64,000 nucleotides of DNA from Prorocentrum cordatum (GCA_963575745.1 CAUYUJ010020274.1:62001-126000), one strand, 5' to 3'; numbered from the stretch's first letter, positions 20,236-30,300 are shown. A program made the numbers and translations. The notes: generated from the letters alone by a model not told the origin.

Positions 20236-21720
20236 CCCCATCTACTCCATCTGGGAGGCCTGGACGCCATCACTTTCGCACGGACCCGTCTGAGATTTCG
20301 GTGCCAGCTGACTTCTTGCCACCACCCCTTTCACCTGGACCCCCGAACGGCCTGCCCAGAACGACGAAGGGCTTTTGCCAATTGTCGGCCCCCGCTTGCC
20401 CTTGCCGGGGCAACCGGGACCGTCCAGAAGGAACGGCTCGGGGATGAGGAACCAGCCCCAGGGAGGGGTCCAGACCCCTGGGGAGCCACGCTGGGAAGAA
20501 AACGCGACGGAGGATGGCTGGGGCCCCCTCGAGCCTCGATCCTCGGAGTTCCATCCTCGAGCCTCGAACCTCGAACCTCGATCTCCGAATCCCGGTGCTG
20601 GATCCTGGACCCCAGCCGCGTTCTTGTTCGCCCTCCTCTGGGGGCGGGGGGTCCCCGTCGCCGCCGCCGTCCTCGTCTCGGCTACACGCAAGAGTGACCC
20701 TGGGCACGAGAGTGCCCTTTGGCGAGCGGCCCGAGTGGAGGGCAAAAAATCCACCCCCAAGGCAACCACCCCGATCAGCGAGGCCGCTTCGTAAACGCAC
20801 CCAGAGAAGGAAGCGAACAGGGCAGGGCTAGCTAGTAAACGCCCCAGGCCGTGTAGCAAGCGCCAATTGTCGGGTCCGGGTGGTTTTCCTTCCCTGGACC
20901 CAGGGAGGGCCCTTTGGGGACACCACCGGGCGCACGGGCCGCTGCTGCCCCATCCCACTCGGCGATCGCGGGGCCCCATTGGGGCCCACACCGGAGGCCA
21001 GCCTGGCGAAAGGCCACCGTGGCGCGCAGCCGATGTCGTCGGCCTCCTCGCCCCCCGCCGTGCTCGGCAGAGACCCGGCGGCTCGAGGAAAGCAGGGCAC
21101 GGCCAGGTGCTCGCTGCCTCGCGGGGGCCCCCGTTGGGGCCGCCAGCCGCAGGCCCCGACCGGGGGCGAGACGCTGGCGCCGGGGAAGGGGCCGAGATGT
21201 GGGGGGGGGGCCACGTCTCGATCAAGTCGAGCTGCTGGACTGGGGGGTTGGCCCTGCTGATGTCCTCCTGCGTCCTCGAGCTGTCCATCCTCCTGCTCGC
21301 CGTCGTCCTCCTTACCGTCCCTCCCCTTCTCCTCGACCTCCTCTTTCGAACCTGCGCGACATCACCACTCCTTGGTGGAAGTGACGCAGTCTTGCCCGTC
21401 TTGCTTATGAGGACTGCCCGGCCAAATACAGTCAACCTCCACCACCCTTCTCACCATCACCATCCACATCGTCATAATAGTTATCCTGAGCGCCGCCGTC
21501 CACCCGCATCATCGTTGCCGCCGCCGCCACGATCTGCCAGATTTTTCATTGTTCTGAACCATGTTTGCGGCATGGTTTTCTTCCTTTGGTTCCTACGCAG
21601 ATGGGTGGGAGCTCCGACCTGTCGCGATGTTTTTATACTCGGGAGCGGCCAAGAGGGGGTGTCCAAGAGGGGGTGTGCAAATCATGACCGGCGGCATGTG
21701 CGCGGCCCAGCGGGGGGGCC
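20236..21720. other. GC-rich region with long overlapping ORFs, no recognised gene
   Basis: Frames of 370-400 codons overlap on opposite strands (about 20867-21991 plus, 20242-21435 minus). Both are dominated by Pro, Gly, Ala and Arg and match no family I know. One plus-strand stretch near 21260-21345 is Leu/Val-rich enough for a membrane segment. CTCGAACCTCGA repeats occur near 20560-20585. A host exon could hide here. Confidence 0.3.
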
Positions 21721-21893
21721 TCCTCCTCCTCAATATCCTCCTCCTCCTCCTCCTCCTCCTCCTCCTCCTCCTCCTCCTCCTCCTCCTCCTTCTCCTCCTC
21801 CTCCTCCCTCTCCTCCTCTCCTCCTCCTCCTCCTCCTCCTCCTCCTCCTCCTCCTCCTCCTCCTCCTCCTCCTCCTCCTCCTCCTCCTCCGTC
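21721..21893 (+). repeat. (CTC)n tract
   Basis: About 170 bases of CTC repeats with few interruptions. Confidence 0.95.
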
Positions 21894-21917
21894 GCCGGTC
21901 ACACCGCCTGCGCCACA

Positions 21918-21970
21918 TAGCCTACACCACGCGGATCGCACCGCACGGTTTGCTGCACATGGCTTGCACC
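21918..21970 (+). repeat. Left 53-bp direct repeat flanking 185-bp element copy 1
   Basis: It begins TAGCCTACACCACGCGG and ends GGCTTGCACC directly at the element. It matches 22156-22208 at 50 of 53 positions. Confidence 0.9.
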
Positions 21971-22155
21971 CCAGACCCCCTCGAGTTATGAAAAAATCAC
22001 GACGGGAGGTTTTTCATTATTTTTGGCCTCCGGGCGGCCCTTACCGGCCCTCGGGCCCGTCAAAAAACGACTCAGGACGAAAAGCCGGTCCCAGGGAATG
22101 GGTCTGGACCTCTGGGGGTCGCGTCATGAAAAAAACATGACGTCGGGGGTCTGGG
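21971..22155 (+). mobile_element. 185-bp twin-hairpin element, copy 1
   Basis: It begins CCAGACCCCCTCGAG and ends GGGGGTCTGGG, giving inverted ends CCAGACCCCC. Near the left end is TTATGAAAAAATCACGA. Near the right end is GTCATGA, an A-run and CATGAC. The middle carries CCGTCAAAAAACGACTCAGG and CCGGTCCC. It is bounded exactly by 53-bp direct repeats (21918-21970 and 22156-22208). It is too short to encode a transposase. Confidence 0.85.
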
Positions 22156-22208
22156 TAGCCTGCACCACGCGGATCGCACCGCACGGCTTGCTGCACATGG
22201 CTAGCACC
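22156..22208 (+). repeat. Right 53-bp direct repeat flanking copy 1
   Basis: It begins TAGCCTGCACCACGCGG directly after the element's final G and differs from the left copy at three positions. Confidence 0.9.
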
Positions 22209-22300
22209 ACGCAGCCTGCACCGCACGGCCTGCACCGCACAGACTGCACCGCATGGCCTGTACCACCTGGCCTGCACCACGCGCGCTTCATCACATCGTG
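22209..22300 (+). repeat. 14-bp tandem repeat GCCTGCACCGCACG
   Basis: About five degenerate 14-bp units between 22214 and 22283, sharing CTGCACC or CTGTACC. Confidence 0.7.
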
Positions 22301-22699
22301 TGCACCCACCTCGGTTGCGTCCGGTAGATTTTCCGTCCTGGAAATATGGACTGCACCCCCCATCCGGGATTATCGGACCCCCAAGGCATTCCAATGTGCT
22401 CATGTTTCTGTCTTGTCGCTTACTTTCCGAATGGAATCAGACTATCCCAAGCACTCCTTGTATCGACCCACCCCCCTCATCCCGGTCCAACCACCGCATG
22501 CGCACACACTCGCTTATGTCAGACAAAAATGTTCGGGAGTGCGCCGGAGAGCGCCAAAATTTTGTTATCCGTTGGCCCCATCGCCTCCAAGACGACACAG
22601 ATGGCCTCCAAGAAAAGCAGCCAAGAAGGGCCCGAGAGAGAGAGAGAGAGACACACGTCTGGGGCGCTCTAGCACTGGAAAGGACAATACTACACGCGG
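22301..22699. other. No gene seen; short (GA)n at 22637-22652
   Basis: No recognisable coding sequence. On the minus strand the (GA)n reads (CT)n and lies about 55 bases beyond the LINE stop codon, so it could be near the LINE's 3' end. Confidence 0.4.
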
Positions 22700-22707
22700 C
22701 ACCAGAC

Positions 22708-23310
22708 TCACGCTTGCGCGTCGAAACAGAAACGCCTAGCAGCTGAGCACCACTCGTGCGCGGGTCCTTCCAATAGCTGTTGTAGAGAAGCCTGTTCACT
22801 GGCTGCCTGACATGCCACATCGTCGACACACCGGTTCCAAGCGTTCCTGGGCCGGTCGCGCTCGCGAGGACACAGCGGACGGGCCAAGGCGAAGATCCCT
22901 GGCGAGAAAAAGCAACGTCTCACTGCGCAACGATCCGTCCGTCGTGCCACGTCTCCCATCAGGACCAATTGTCTGCACGCCAGCTGAGAACTCGGCTTCC
23001 CGCAGCCGCAGGCTGCGCGCACGGACTCGTTGGTGATACGACTAACATATGAATGTCCTACGCCGGCAATTCGTCGCAGGCACCGCGCTCGGAAAGCGCC
23101 CAGCTTGTTTGCATTGGCCTCGTTGAGCTACACGGCGCGCAGGCAATACATGAACTTGAGCACGATGCATGCTTCAAGTATTCGCACCAAGCCTTGCAGC
23201 GCGCTGTGAAATCTGCGGCCGACATGCCCAAGCGCCCACTGAGCTCGGGGCCACCCCCGCCGCTGGCAGGAGGCCGCGCAATTCCGCCGATCTGGCGCGT
23301 GAGTTTCTAA
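22708..23310 (-). pseudogene. LINE ORF2, C-terminal domain
   Basis: The minus strand reads LSGRLGMSAADF, then LQGLVRILEACIVLKFMYCL, a TAG, LGAFRARCLRRIAGVGHSYV and ACRQLVLMGDVARRTD. After a frame change it reads RDRPRNAWNRCVDDVACQA and stops near 22708. This is the pattern of LINE ORF2 C-termini: a short helical block, LRRI.G..HSYVSR, QL...G..AR, then RGRPR..W. Confidence 0.75.
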
Positions 23311-24195
23311 GACCCTCAGATATAGCCTGAGCCTCAGCTCTTGAGCTTCAGCTCTGCTGGGGGGGTGGGCGCCGGGGTGGCCCGGCCGGGGCAGAGGGGG
23401 CGGGGGGCGGTTCCGAATCTATTTTGGCGGCGAAATCAGAGCTCTAGCTCGCTCCGGGTCGGCCCCTCGCCCCGGAGAGCTCGAACGGAGGCCCGTCAGG
23501 AACCCAGCGGCCGCCCAGACGGCCCAGGAGGGCCCTGAGTGGCTGAAGCATCACTCCAAAACACTCAGCGCGTTCCACAGACGGCTCCAGGAGCCTCCAA
23601 CGCACCCCCCCCGACACTTCCCAAGAGTGCCCAAAGACGGAAAATCTGCCCCATTCCCTTGGGAAAAAAAGCACATGTTCTCCATTTTCGCGTCTTCGGC
23701 CTTTGCAGTGTCCAACACGGCCCAAGAGACCCCCAAAGCGCCCAGAGGCTCTCAAGAGGGCCCCAAGTCGGCCCAAGAAAGGCCCAAGACGGCCCGGGAG
23801 GCCCCCAAGAGAGCCCAAGCGGGCCCCAGGACGGGCTCAAGAAGCGCCCAAGAGGGCTCCATGACCGCCCCATCAGGGACCAAAACGACCCAAGAGCACA
23901 CAGGAAACACCAAAATGGCCTTAGGAGTCCCCAAGAAACCCCGAGAGGCTCGAAGCGGCCCGCAAGGGGCCCCCAAAAGGAGCCCAAAAGCGCCCCCGAA
24001 GGCTTACAGATTACCTCCTACACACCCCCAGGAGGCCTCCAGGACGCCTCCTGCATGCCCCCCAAGAAGCCCATCAGGCCCCCAGGAGGCTCAACAATCA
24101 CCTCCAAGACGCCCCCCCAGGAGGCCTCGAAGACGCGTCGTAGACGCCCCTCAAGATGCCCACGCAACGCCTCCAAGCTGTTTCCAAACCACTTA
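23311..24195. repeat. 10.5-bp phased CCAAGA repeat block interrupting the LINE
   Basis: The block is made largely of degenerate GGCCCAAGACG words. From 23723 to 23849 the CAAG-like core recurs 12 times at 9-11 bp, mean 10.5 bp. It separates the RT part of the LINE from its C-terminal domain. The long Arg/Pro/Ser frames across it are not genes. Confidence 0.8.
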
Positions 24196-25470
24196 CGTTT
24201 GAACAGACGCGCTGGGGCGAAAGCGCCCTTCTGCCAGCGGGATCGCCCCAGATCGGCGGCACCGGCTGGAGGCCTCTACAATGCACCAGACCCTCCTTGC
24301 ACGGCACCGTTGCGTCGCCGGCTTTTGCGAAGGCGGCACGACACCACATGGGCAAGGCCTCGATCTAATCCCAGCTGAACGTCAAGCCGCAATACTGCCC
24401 TGCCTTCTGGATGCAATTCACGCGCGCCCCGACGAACACGTCGTTGGCGCCCGCTGCGAGGGCGTGAGGGCGTCGTCCGCGCGGATCAGTTCGCCGACCG
24501 GAACCAACTCATCTCGCGCGAGACCCCGCTGCCTCAAGACACCCGCTGCGTCGCGAATCAAGGTAGTCATCATCATGAAGAACAAGTATGGCGATAGAGG
24601 GCAACCTGTGAGATACCACGCTCCTCCGGCCAAGATGCGGACACTGATCTGGCCTCTTGCACACCGAACGATCGGTTCGTGCATTTTCGATCTCACACGT
24701 ACTGCAAATAGCGCAGGTCCGCCAAAACGGAGTAGCGCCTGCAAGAGACCCTCCGGCGACACACCGCCGAAGGCCTTCGCCCAGTCCAGCGCCGGGAGGA
24801 TCAGCCCGACGGAGCGGGGCTCCGACGCGCCGCCGCTCATCCCCCGCGCGACAAACAGGACGCCCGAAGTACCCTGGCCACTCCTGAAGCCGCACTGCAC
24901 GCCCCACATGCGACGATCTGCCCCTGCGCCCCTCAGCCGAGCAGGCAAAATCATGGCGTAGAGTTTGCGCCCAATCGGTAGCAGGGAGATGCGGATCCGC
25001 AGTCGCCGCGGTCCGCAACATCGCAGTTCTTAAAGATCGCCGCGACCAGAGTTTCGCGCCACGCTGCCTGGGCGGACTGCTCGGTCAGGCGCCAGTTGCA
25101 CAGCGCCGCAGGCCACCCCACAGCCGAAGAGTCTGCCGCGCAGATAATCTTCCAGGACTCCGCCGGGACGTCGCCGCTGCCTGCGGCGCTGTTGAGCCTG
25201 AGCTGGCGGGCTGCCTCGCGCGGCGCCTTCCCCGCGCTGATTCGACCGCGATCGACGGGTGGCGCCGGGCCAACGCGAGAAGGGGCGTCGACGACAGTCG
25301 TCGGCCGCACGGCCCATTGAACTGTAGAGAAATACTCTGCCAGAGTCTCGGCCCCTCGTCGCTGTCCACTCGGAATCCGCGCGAGCCCCGCAGCCGCCCC
25401 CGCTGCGCGCGGGGGCCCTCCCTGAATTGTCCGATCTCTTTCCAGTCACCAGAGGCTTACATCTCATCAA
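24196..25470 (-). pseudogene. LINE ORF2, reverse transcriptase domain
   Basis: On the minus strand SAAGSGDVPAESWKIICAAD and ETLVAAIFKNCDVADRGDC are the N-terminal RT blocks. After a frame change come ISLLPIGRKLYAMILPARL, CGFRSGQGTSGVLF, motif A ALDWAKAFGGV (near 24780), motif B GCPLSPYLFFMMMTTL (near 24590) and motif C RADDAL (near 24475). A second frame change follows at once (LAAGANDVFVGARVNCIQKA), then a TAG where Lys would fit (SWD-stop-IEALPMW). Catalytic Asp residues remain but the frame is broken at least three times. Confidence 0.8.
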
Positions 25471-25859
25471 TCACTGCGATCAGCTGCCACAGCAGCCTCG
25501 ATCCTGCCGCACAGCCGCCCCCCACCCTCGCAGTCGCCCCCTTGCCGCGCCACCCCCTGCGAGGCTATTAGCACCAGAGCGGCCTTGCTGACCAGCCGCC
25601 TGCCCATGGCGCCCCCGGCCTCCGGCAAGCACTTCCGCGCAGCGTCGGCGAGCGCACCATGGAGCCGCTCGGCTCGCGTAGCGCGCCGTCCATGGGGCCC
25701 CGGTTACCCGCGCGACCCACGACGGCGCGCTGGGACGCCGACGCAGCTGGCCCACTCGACAGCGCTGAAATACCCAGCCGGGCCGAATGCTACAGGGCAG
25801 CGATGTGGATGTCCAGGCGCACGCGGCAATTCAGCAGAAAGTAATGGCACGCCACAGCG
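25471..25859 (-). pseudogene. LINE ORF2 linker between endonuclease and RT (degraded)
   Basis: No clear motif is seen. It lies between the end of the endonuclease (near 25860) and the first RT block, where LINEs carry a variable linker. Arg/Ala-rich frames are uninformative. Confidence 0.4.
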
Positions 25860-25970
25860 GCGCCCCGCGTGGAGTAGACATCACAGACGCGCTCTCGACA
25901 CGGCCGCGAGCACAACAAGAAATCCATCTGCCCATACATGAACGACCCACGAAAACGGAAAGGAATATAG
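25860..25970 (-). pseudogene. LINE APE endonuclease, C-terminal fragment
   Basis: The minus strand reads GQMDFLLCSRP, RERVCDVYSTRGAAVACHYF and LLNCRVRLDIHIAAL. This matches the end of LINE APE endonucleases, which read AQ.DF.L.....W...V.DV.S.......DH.L. It resumes the endonuclease that breaks off near 27700. Confidence 0.65.
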
Positions 25971-26022
25971 ATATGTAGCGCATGGCAACGTTTTCAAAGA
26001 CACCTGATTGGGTGACGGGCAA

Positions 26023-26770
26023 GTGCAATGCTGACTGCATCGATCTTGATGTGCCGTGCCGAGGGCTGTGCTGCGCTGCACCGTGCTGAATTGCGATGTG
26101 CCATGCCGCGATTGTGCTCTATAGCGTCGTGGATCGAATCTTCCTTTGCATCCGAGTCCTGACCGAACTGATCTGGATCTTAAGCTCGAGCTGCCTGAAC
26201 ACATAATAGCTGCCCCAGAGCTAATTGACAGGGGGGCACGCCAGGAGGACGCGCCGCGAAACGCCCCAAGGGACGCGCCAGGCGACGCGCCAGGGGACGC
26301 GCCACGGGGTCGCACCGCAGGACGTGCCGAGGGGACGCGCTACGGAACGCGCCAATGGATGTGCCACGCGACGTGCCCGGGGGACTCGCCAAGGGACGCC
26401 CCACGGAACGTGCCAAGGAACGCGCCAGGTTGCAATGCTGTTTGAATCGATATTGATGCACCGCGCCGAAGTCTGTGCTGTGCTGCACCGTGCTGAATTG
26501 CGATGTGCCATGCCGCGGTTGTGCTCTATAGCGTCGTGGATCGAGTCCCCCTTTGCATCCGAGTCCTGACCGAAGCGATCTGGATCTTAAGCTCAAGCGG
26601 CCTGAACACATAGCATCTGCCGCAGAGCTAATTGACAGTGGGACATGCCAGGAGGACACGCCGCGGAACGTCTCAAGGGACGCGCCAGGCGACATGCCAG
26701 GGGACGTGCCATGGGGACGCACCGCGGGACGTGCCATGGGGACGCGCTGCGGAACGTGCTGGGACAAGCG
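26023..26770 (+). repeat. 408-bp tandem duplication with GACGCGCCA repeats
   Basis: TGCAATGCTG begins copies at 26023 and 26431. Each copy has a unique half, with GAATTGCGATGTGCCATGCC shared, and a half made of GGGACGCGCCAGG-type 10-11-bp repeats. It is part of the foreign block inside the LINE endonuclease. Confidence 0.85.
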
Positions 26771-27640
26771 CTTCGCTCGAGACATCCTGTCAAAATCCTA
26801 ATTCTAGGCATCCGCCTGAGAGACCTGGACACGTAAAAACAAACGTTTCGCTCAACACATCCTCAACACCTTCTCATGCTAGACATCCGCCTGGGCGAAC
26901 TGGACACGTGAAAACAAGTACTTCGCTCGAAACATCCTCAACGCATCTTCATGCGAGACGTCCGCATGGGTGACCTGGGCACGTGGAAACAAACGTTTCG
27001 CTCGAGACGTTTTCAACACCTCCTCATTCTAGACATCCGCCTTGGCGACCTGCACACGCGAAAGCAAACGCGTCGCTCGAGACATCCTCAACACATCTTC
27101 ATGTTAGACATCCGCCTGGGCGACCTGCACACGTGAAAGCAGACGTCTCGCTCGAGACATCCTCAACACATCTTCATGTTAGACATCCGCCTGGGCGACC
27201 TGGACACGTGACAACAAGCGTATCTCTCGAGACATTCTCAACACATCCCCACGCTGGGAATCCACCTGGGCAACCTGGACTCGTGCAAACAAGCATCTCG
27301 ATCGAGAATTCCTTAACACCTCCTCATTTTAGACATACGCCTGGGCGACGAGGACGCGTGAAATCAAGCGTCTCGCTCGAGACATCCTCAACAAATCCTT
27401 GCGTTTGACCTCCTGCCTGGGCAACCTGGAGGCGCGAAACCAAGCGTCTCGCTCGAGACACCCTCAAGACCTGGGCACGTGAAACCAAGCATTTCACTTG
27501 AGAGATCCTCTAAATTCTGGTCCCCAGGAAAGGACAATTCATAACACAAAACAAGCGTTTCGCTCGAGACATCCTCAACAAATTCTGAAAAAGAAAACAA
27601 GCGTTTCGCTAGGGACATCCTCAAAAATAATTCCGCCGGC
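26770..27640 (+). repeat. 75-bp tandem array with constant period
   Basis: TCGCTCGAGACATCC-like words begin at 26773, 26848, 26923, 26998, 27073, 27148, 27223, 27298 and 27373, exactly 75 bp apart each time. They then recur at 27449 and, in decayed form, at 27493, 27560 and 27605. One frame gives 25-residue repeats, open because the unit lacks a stop in that frame. Confidence 0.9.
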
Positions 27641-27699
27641 CCACCTCGACCTCGATATTTATCCGGGGGTAATTCCGCCGGCCCGCCTCAAGTCAGACC

Positions 27700-28450
27700 G
27701 GGGGGTAAACAGCTAAAAGAGAACCCTGAGCCCACGCCCTTTCCGGGAAAAGCTCCTGCGCGGCTCGGTCTGATGGCCGGGGCCCCACGCCGCAGCGCGC
27801 AACTCGCCCCTCTGGCCGGCGGTCGAAGAACGCGTTGCTGACCACCAAATCGCGAGACACACAGAGCACCAGCAAGAAACTCGCGTTTGACTCGGGGTTG
27901 AACTCCGCCCCGGGTTGCCGAAGCTGCACGGGCCGACGCGTTCCTCCGCGGAACGGGGACCGTTTTGTGGAGTCTGGCATTCAAATCACCCAGCAATAAC
28001 TTGCCTCCCTGGCCAGACGCGCTGTGAACAATCACGTCTAAAGACTAGTAAAGGTCGCGTCTGTCTGCCACTGGTTTGCCGCTGCGGGGCGCGCATGCGC
28101 TGCAATTGAAACGCCCCCTCCTGGACCCTGGATTTAGGCAACAACGACCCTGGGGGAGACCATGCAAAGTCATATGATATCCTCAGAAATGCGAAGAAGA
28201 AACAAGAAGCCAACTCCGGCAGCACCCTGGTCGTCGGGCCCCCCAAAGGAACCAATAAGAAGCCCTGATTGGCAAGAGTATACGTGGACTCGCTTGCGCG
28301 TGTCTCTTGGAGCGCCAAAACATCGATGCACCTATTTTGCATGAGCAGTTGCAGCTCCTCCAGCACCACATCCGCCAGCCCCTCAATGTTCCAAGGACCC
28401 ACGGCGACGCCCACACAGCAGAGGCGTCGCCGCCCAGTACGGAAATCAGC
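27700..28450 (-). pseudogene. LINE APE endonuclease, N-terminal and central part
   Basis: The minus strand reads VGPWNIEGLADVVLEELQLL, CIDVLALQETRASE and, after frame changes, GKLLLGDLNARLHK and RDLVVSNAFFDRRPEGRVAR. These match APE-type endonuclease blocks: WN..GL, D.L.LQET with catalytic Glu, GD.NA.L with catalytic Asp/Asn, and the L.V.NTFF block. The domain stops at about 27700 where repeats begin and resumes near 25970. Confidence 0.75.
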
Positions 28451-28679
28451 AATTCCCTCTCCACGTAACGCGCACTCTCTTGGCCTCCTCTTGTACTGGT
28501 CCTCGCTACGTGCAGGCCGTGCGAATGTTTTCTTAAGCGATTGTTCATAACTGCAGCATTGCCGACTGCGGGCGAAACGTCACTGATCGCATGTGTTCGT
28601 CAATGATGTGAGTCGCGCCCTTTGGTTCCTCCTTTTGCACCGCCCCTCAGGCCCTGGGCAGCACGAGCCACGAGGTCAT
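28451..28679 (-). other. LINE spacer between ORF1 and endonuclease
   Basis: The inter-ORF sequence of the minus-strand LINE, with no recognisable protein motif. Confidence 0.4.
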
Positions 28680-29748
28680 CCAACTTCTTTCGCCAACTTC
28701 TTCATCTTCGGGCGATCGTAGAGCCCCGCCCAAGTAGACCACTCACCTAGCCACTGATACTTCACGCCGTGGTCGACGATCTTCGCTGTCAGCGCGCGCT
28801 CGCCCCCCACGGTCACCACGTACGGGGCCTCCTCGCTGACAAAGATCGCGCAACCGATCAGCCACTCGTCCTTCAGGAGGCGCCAGAGCCCGAGGCAGTA
28901 GTTCCGGGCAGCACGGTCCAGTGCTGAACAGTCCTGGGCGGCTCAGGCCTTCTTGCCCCCTGAGGTGCAGCCCGCGGCGCGGAACAGCTCCACCGCTTTG
29001 TTCCGCGAGCTCATATTGAGGAACCCCACGAAAGCAATTCCTGTGAAGACCCCTTTGGAATAGATTTGTACTGGGGGGGGGGCTGAGAGTGTCTTCAACT
29101 TCTCATGCAACCACACGGAGGCCGTCGGCAGGCAGCCAGCGCCGTGCAAATTCCCGACCACCATCGCAAGAAAACGCTTGTTGGGGGCCTGATCGGAGGA
29201 GGGAACAAAGTCGCGGAGGGGATCGTTACTCGTCATATCAATATTGATGAGATCGTCGACGAGCTTGCCTATTTCCTCTCTGGTCACGGGCATTGTCTTC
29301 AGCATCTCCTTCATCTTGTCAATGCGCATATCGGCATCGATGACGGTAGCCTCGATGTCCTCCAGGCGGCTGGTCAGAGTCTCGCTCAGGGACGTGACCT
29401 TCATGTCCAATTTCCCGAAAACCCTCCACAGGGCGTCCGCGACGGAGGTCATGGGGGTCGGCTGCTCCTTCAAAGGGCTGCAGCGCCGCCCATCGTCACG
29501 GGCTCCATGTCCATGGTGGCCGCGTCGGCACCCGAGAAGTCCGGCTGCCTGAAAAGGTTCCCGGGCCGCTGAACATCCTTCTCATCGCCGTCCGCGTCGC
29601 CGTCTATCACGTGGAAGGGGTTCCTGAATTGGGCCCGCTTGTCGACGGGGGTGGCCACGGCCACCACTTCGACCTGGGCTGCATCGGAAGACGTCCCGCC
29701 TAGCACCCCACTCACTGGAGTACATAGCTGCCGAGAGTGAACAGGCAT
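28680..29748 (-). pseudogene. LINE ORF1, RRM-like protein
   Basis: The start is taken as the ATG at 29748 (MPVHSRQLCTPVSG), 97 bases after the relict spliced leader. A frame change occurs near 29472. The next part has a coiled-coil-like stretch (LSETLTSRLEDIEATVIDAD). It is followed by RFLAMVVGNLHGAG and QIYSKGVFTGIAFVGFLN, an RRM-like pattern. A TGA at 28943 falls where Trp would fit, after which the same frame continues with AARNYCLGLWRLLKDEWLIG and VVTVGGERALTAKIVDHGVK to a stop near 28680. RNA binding is inferred from the RRM-like pattern. Confidence 0.65.
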
Positions 29749-29844
29749 AACGGGCGATCGAAAAAATGCAAGAACAACTCATGTGCGCATTGGCGCCCCA
29801 ACAGTACACGGACTGAGTGAATACGCAGCTGACTTGAGATGAAG

Positions 29845-29866
29845 CTTGAGCCAAAACGGCTACGAC
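29845..29866 (-). other. Relict dinoflagellate spliced leader at the LINE 5' end
   Basis: The minus strand matches the 22-nt dinoflagellate spliced leader at 20 of 22 positions. CGTAGCC and TTTTGGCTCAAG are exact; mismatches are T for C at position 2 and G for A at position 10. It sits 96 bases upstream of the LINE ORF1 ATG, in the same orientation. Confidence 0.8.
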
Positions 29867-30300
29867 AAATGTGACCAAGACGACCCAAGATGCTCTCAAG
29901 ACGGCCTCAGATGGCCTCGAGATGGTCCAAGACGGCCCAAGACGACCCAAAGAGGCCTCCGAGACGACCCAAAAGGCTTTCAAAAGGATTCTCCAGGAAA
30001 GCCCGAAGAGGCCAAAATCACGAATGTTCCTTCAGCTTTTGAAGGATTGTGACATTTGCTTCAAAACGGCCACCCGACGGCGCAAGACGGCCAGAGAGGC
30101 CCCAAAAATTGTCACAAGATCACCCAAAAAGCACCCATGATGGCCCCAAGACTGCCCAAGGGGCCTCCAAGACACCCAAGATGGCCTTCAAGACAACCCT
30201 GAAGCGCCGCAGGAGGGCCCCAAACGGCCCAAAGAGGCTCCGAAGACAGCTTCCGACGGCGTCAGACGGGCCAAGAAGGCCGCAAGACGGCCAAAGTGTA
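29867..30300 (+). repeat. 10.5-bp phased CCAAGA repeat block
   Basis: AAGA-type cores end at 29880, 29890, 29901, 29911, 29922, 29932 and 29942, a mean step of about 10.3 bp. The texture continues to 30300. It lies immediately upstream of the LINE's 5' end. Confidence 0.8.

Larger units (their letters stand above)
22700..29866 (-). mobile_element. APE-type LINE with 5' relict spliced leader, interrupted twice
   Basis: Read on the minus strand, the order is relict spliced leader (29866-29845), ORF1 (29748-28680), APE endonuclease, RT and C-terminal domain, ending near 22708. Two blocks of foreign repeats split it: about 25971-27700 inside the endonuclease and about 23311-24195 after RT. Removing them leaves about 4.5 kb in correct LINE order. 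Several frameshifts and stops make it inactive. Confidence 0.8.

Noticed and set aside
20242-21991. Overlapping 370-400-codon ORFs as genes
   Set aside because: Both strands are open with Pro/Gly/Arg bias in GC-rich DNA. There is no domain, no splice evidence and no frame preference.
26770-27640. Protein with 25-residue repeats
   Set aside because: The 75-bp unit merely lacks stops in one frame. A stop interrupts it, and the composition and surroundings are satellite-like.
28940-28945. TGA in LINE ORF1 as selenocysteine
   Set aside because: The ORF is already frameshifted upstream and the codon fits a decayed Trp (TGG to TGA).
29845-29866. Functional spliced-leader RNA gene
   Set aside because: There is no recognisable downstream intron, Sm site or SL-RNA structure; two mismatches and its place before a LINE ORF fit a relict leader in cDNA.
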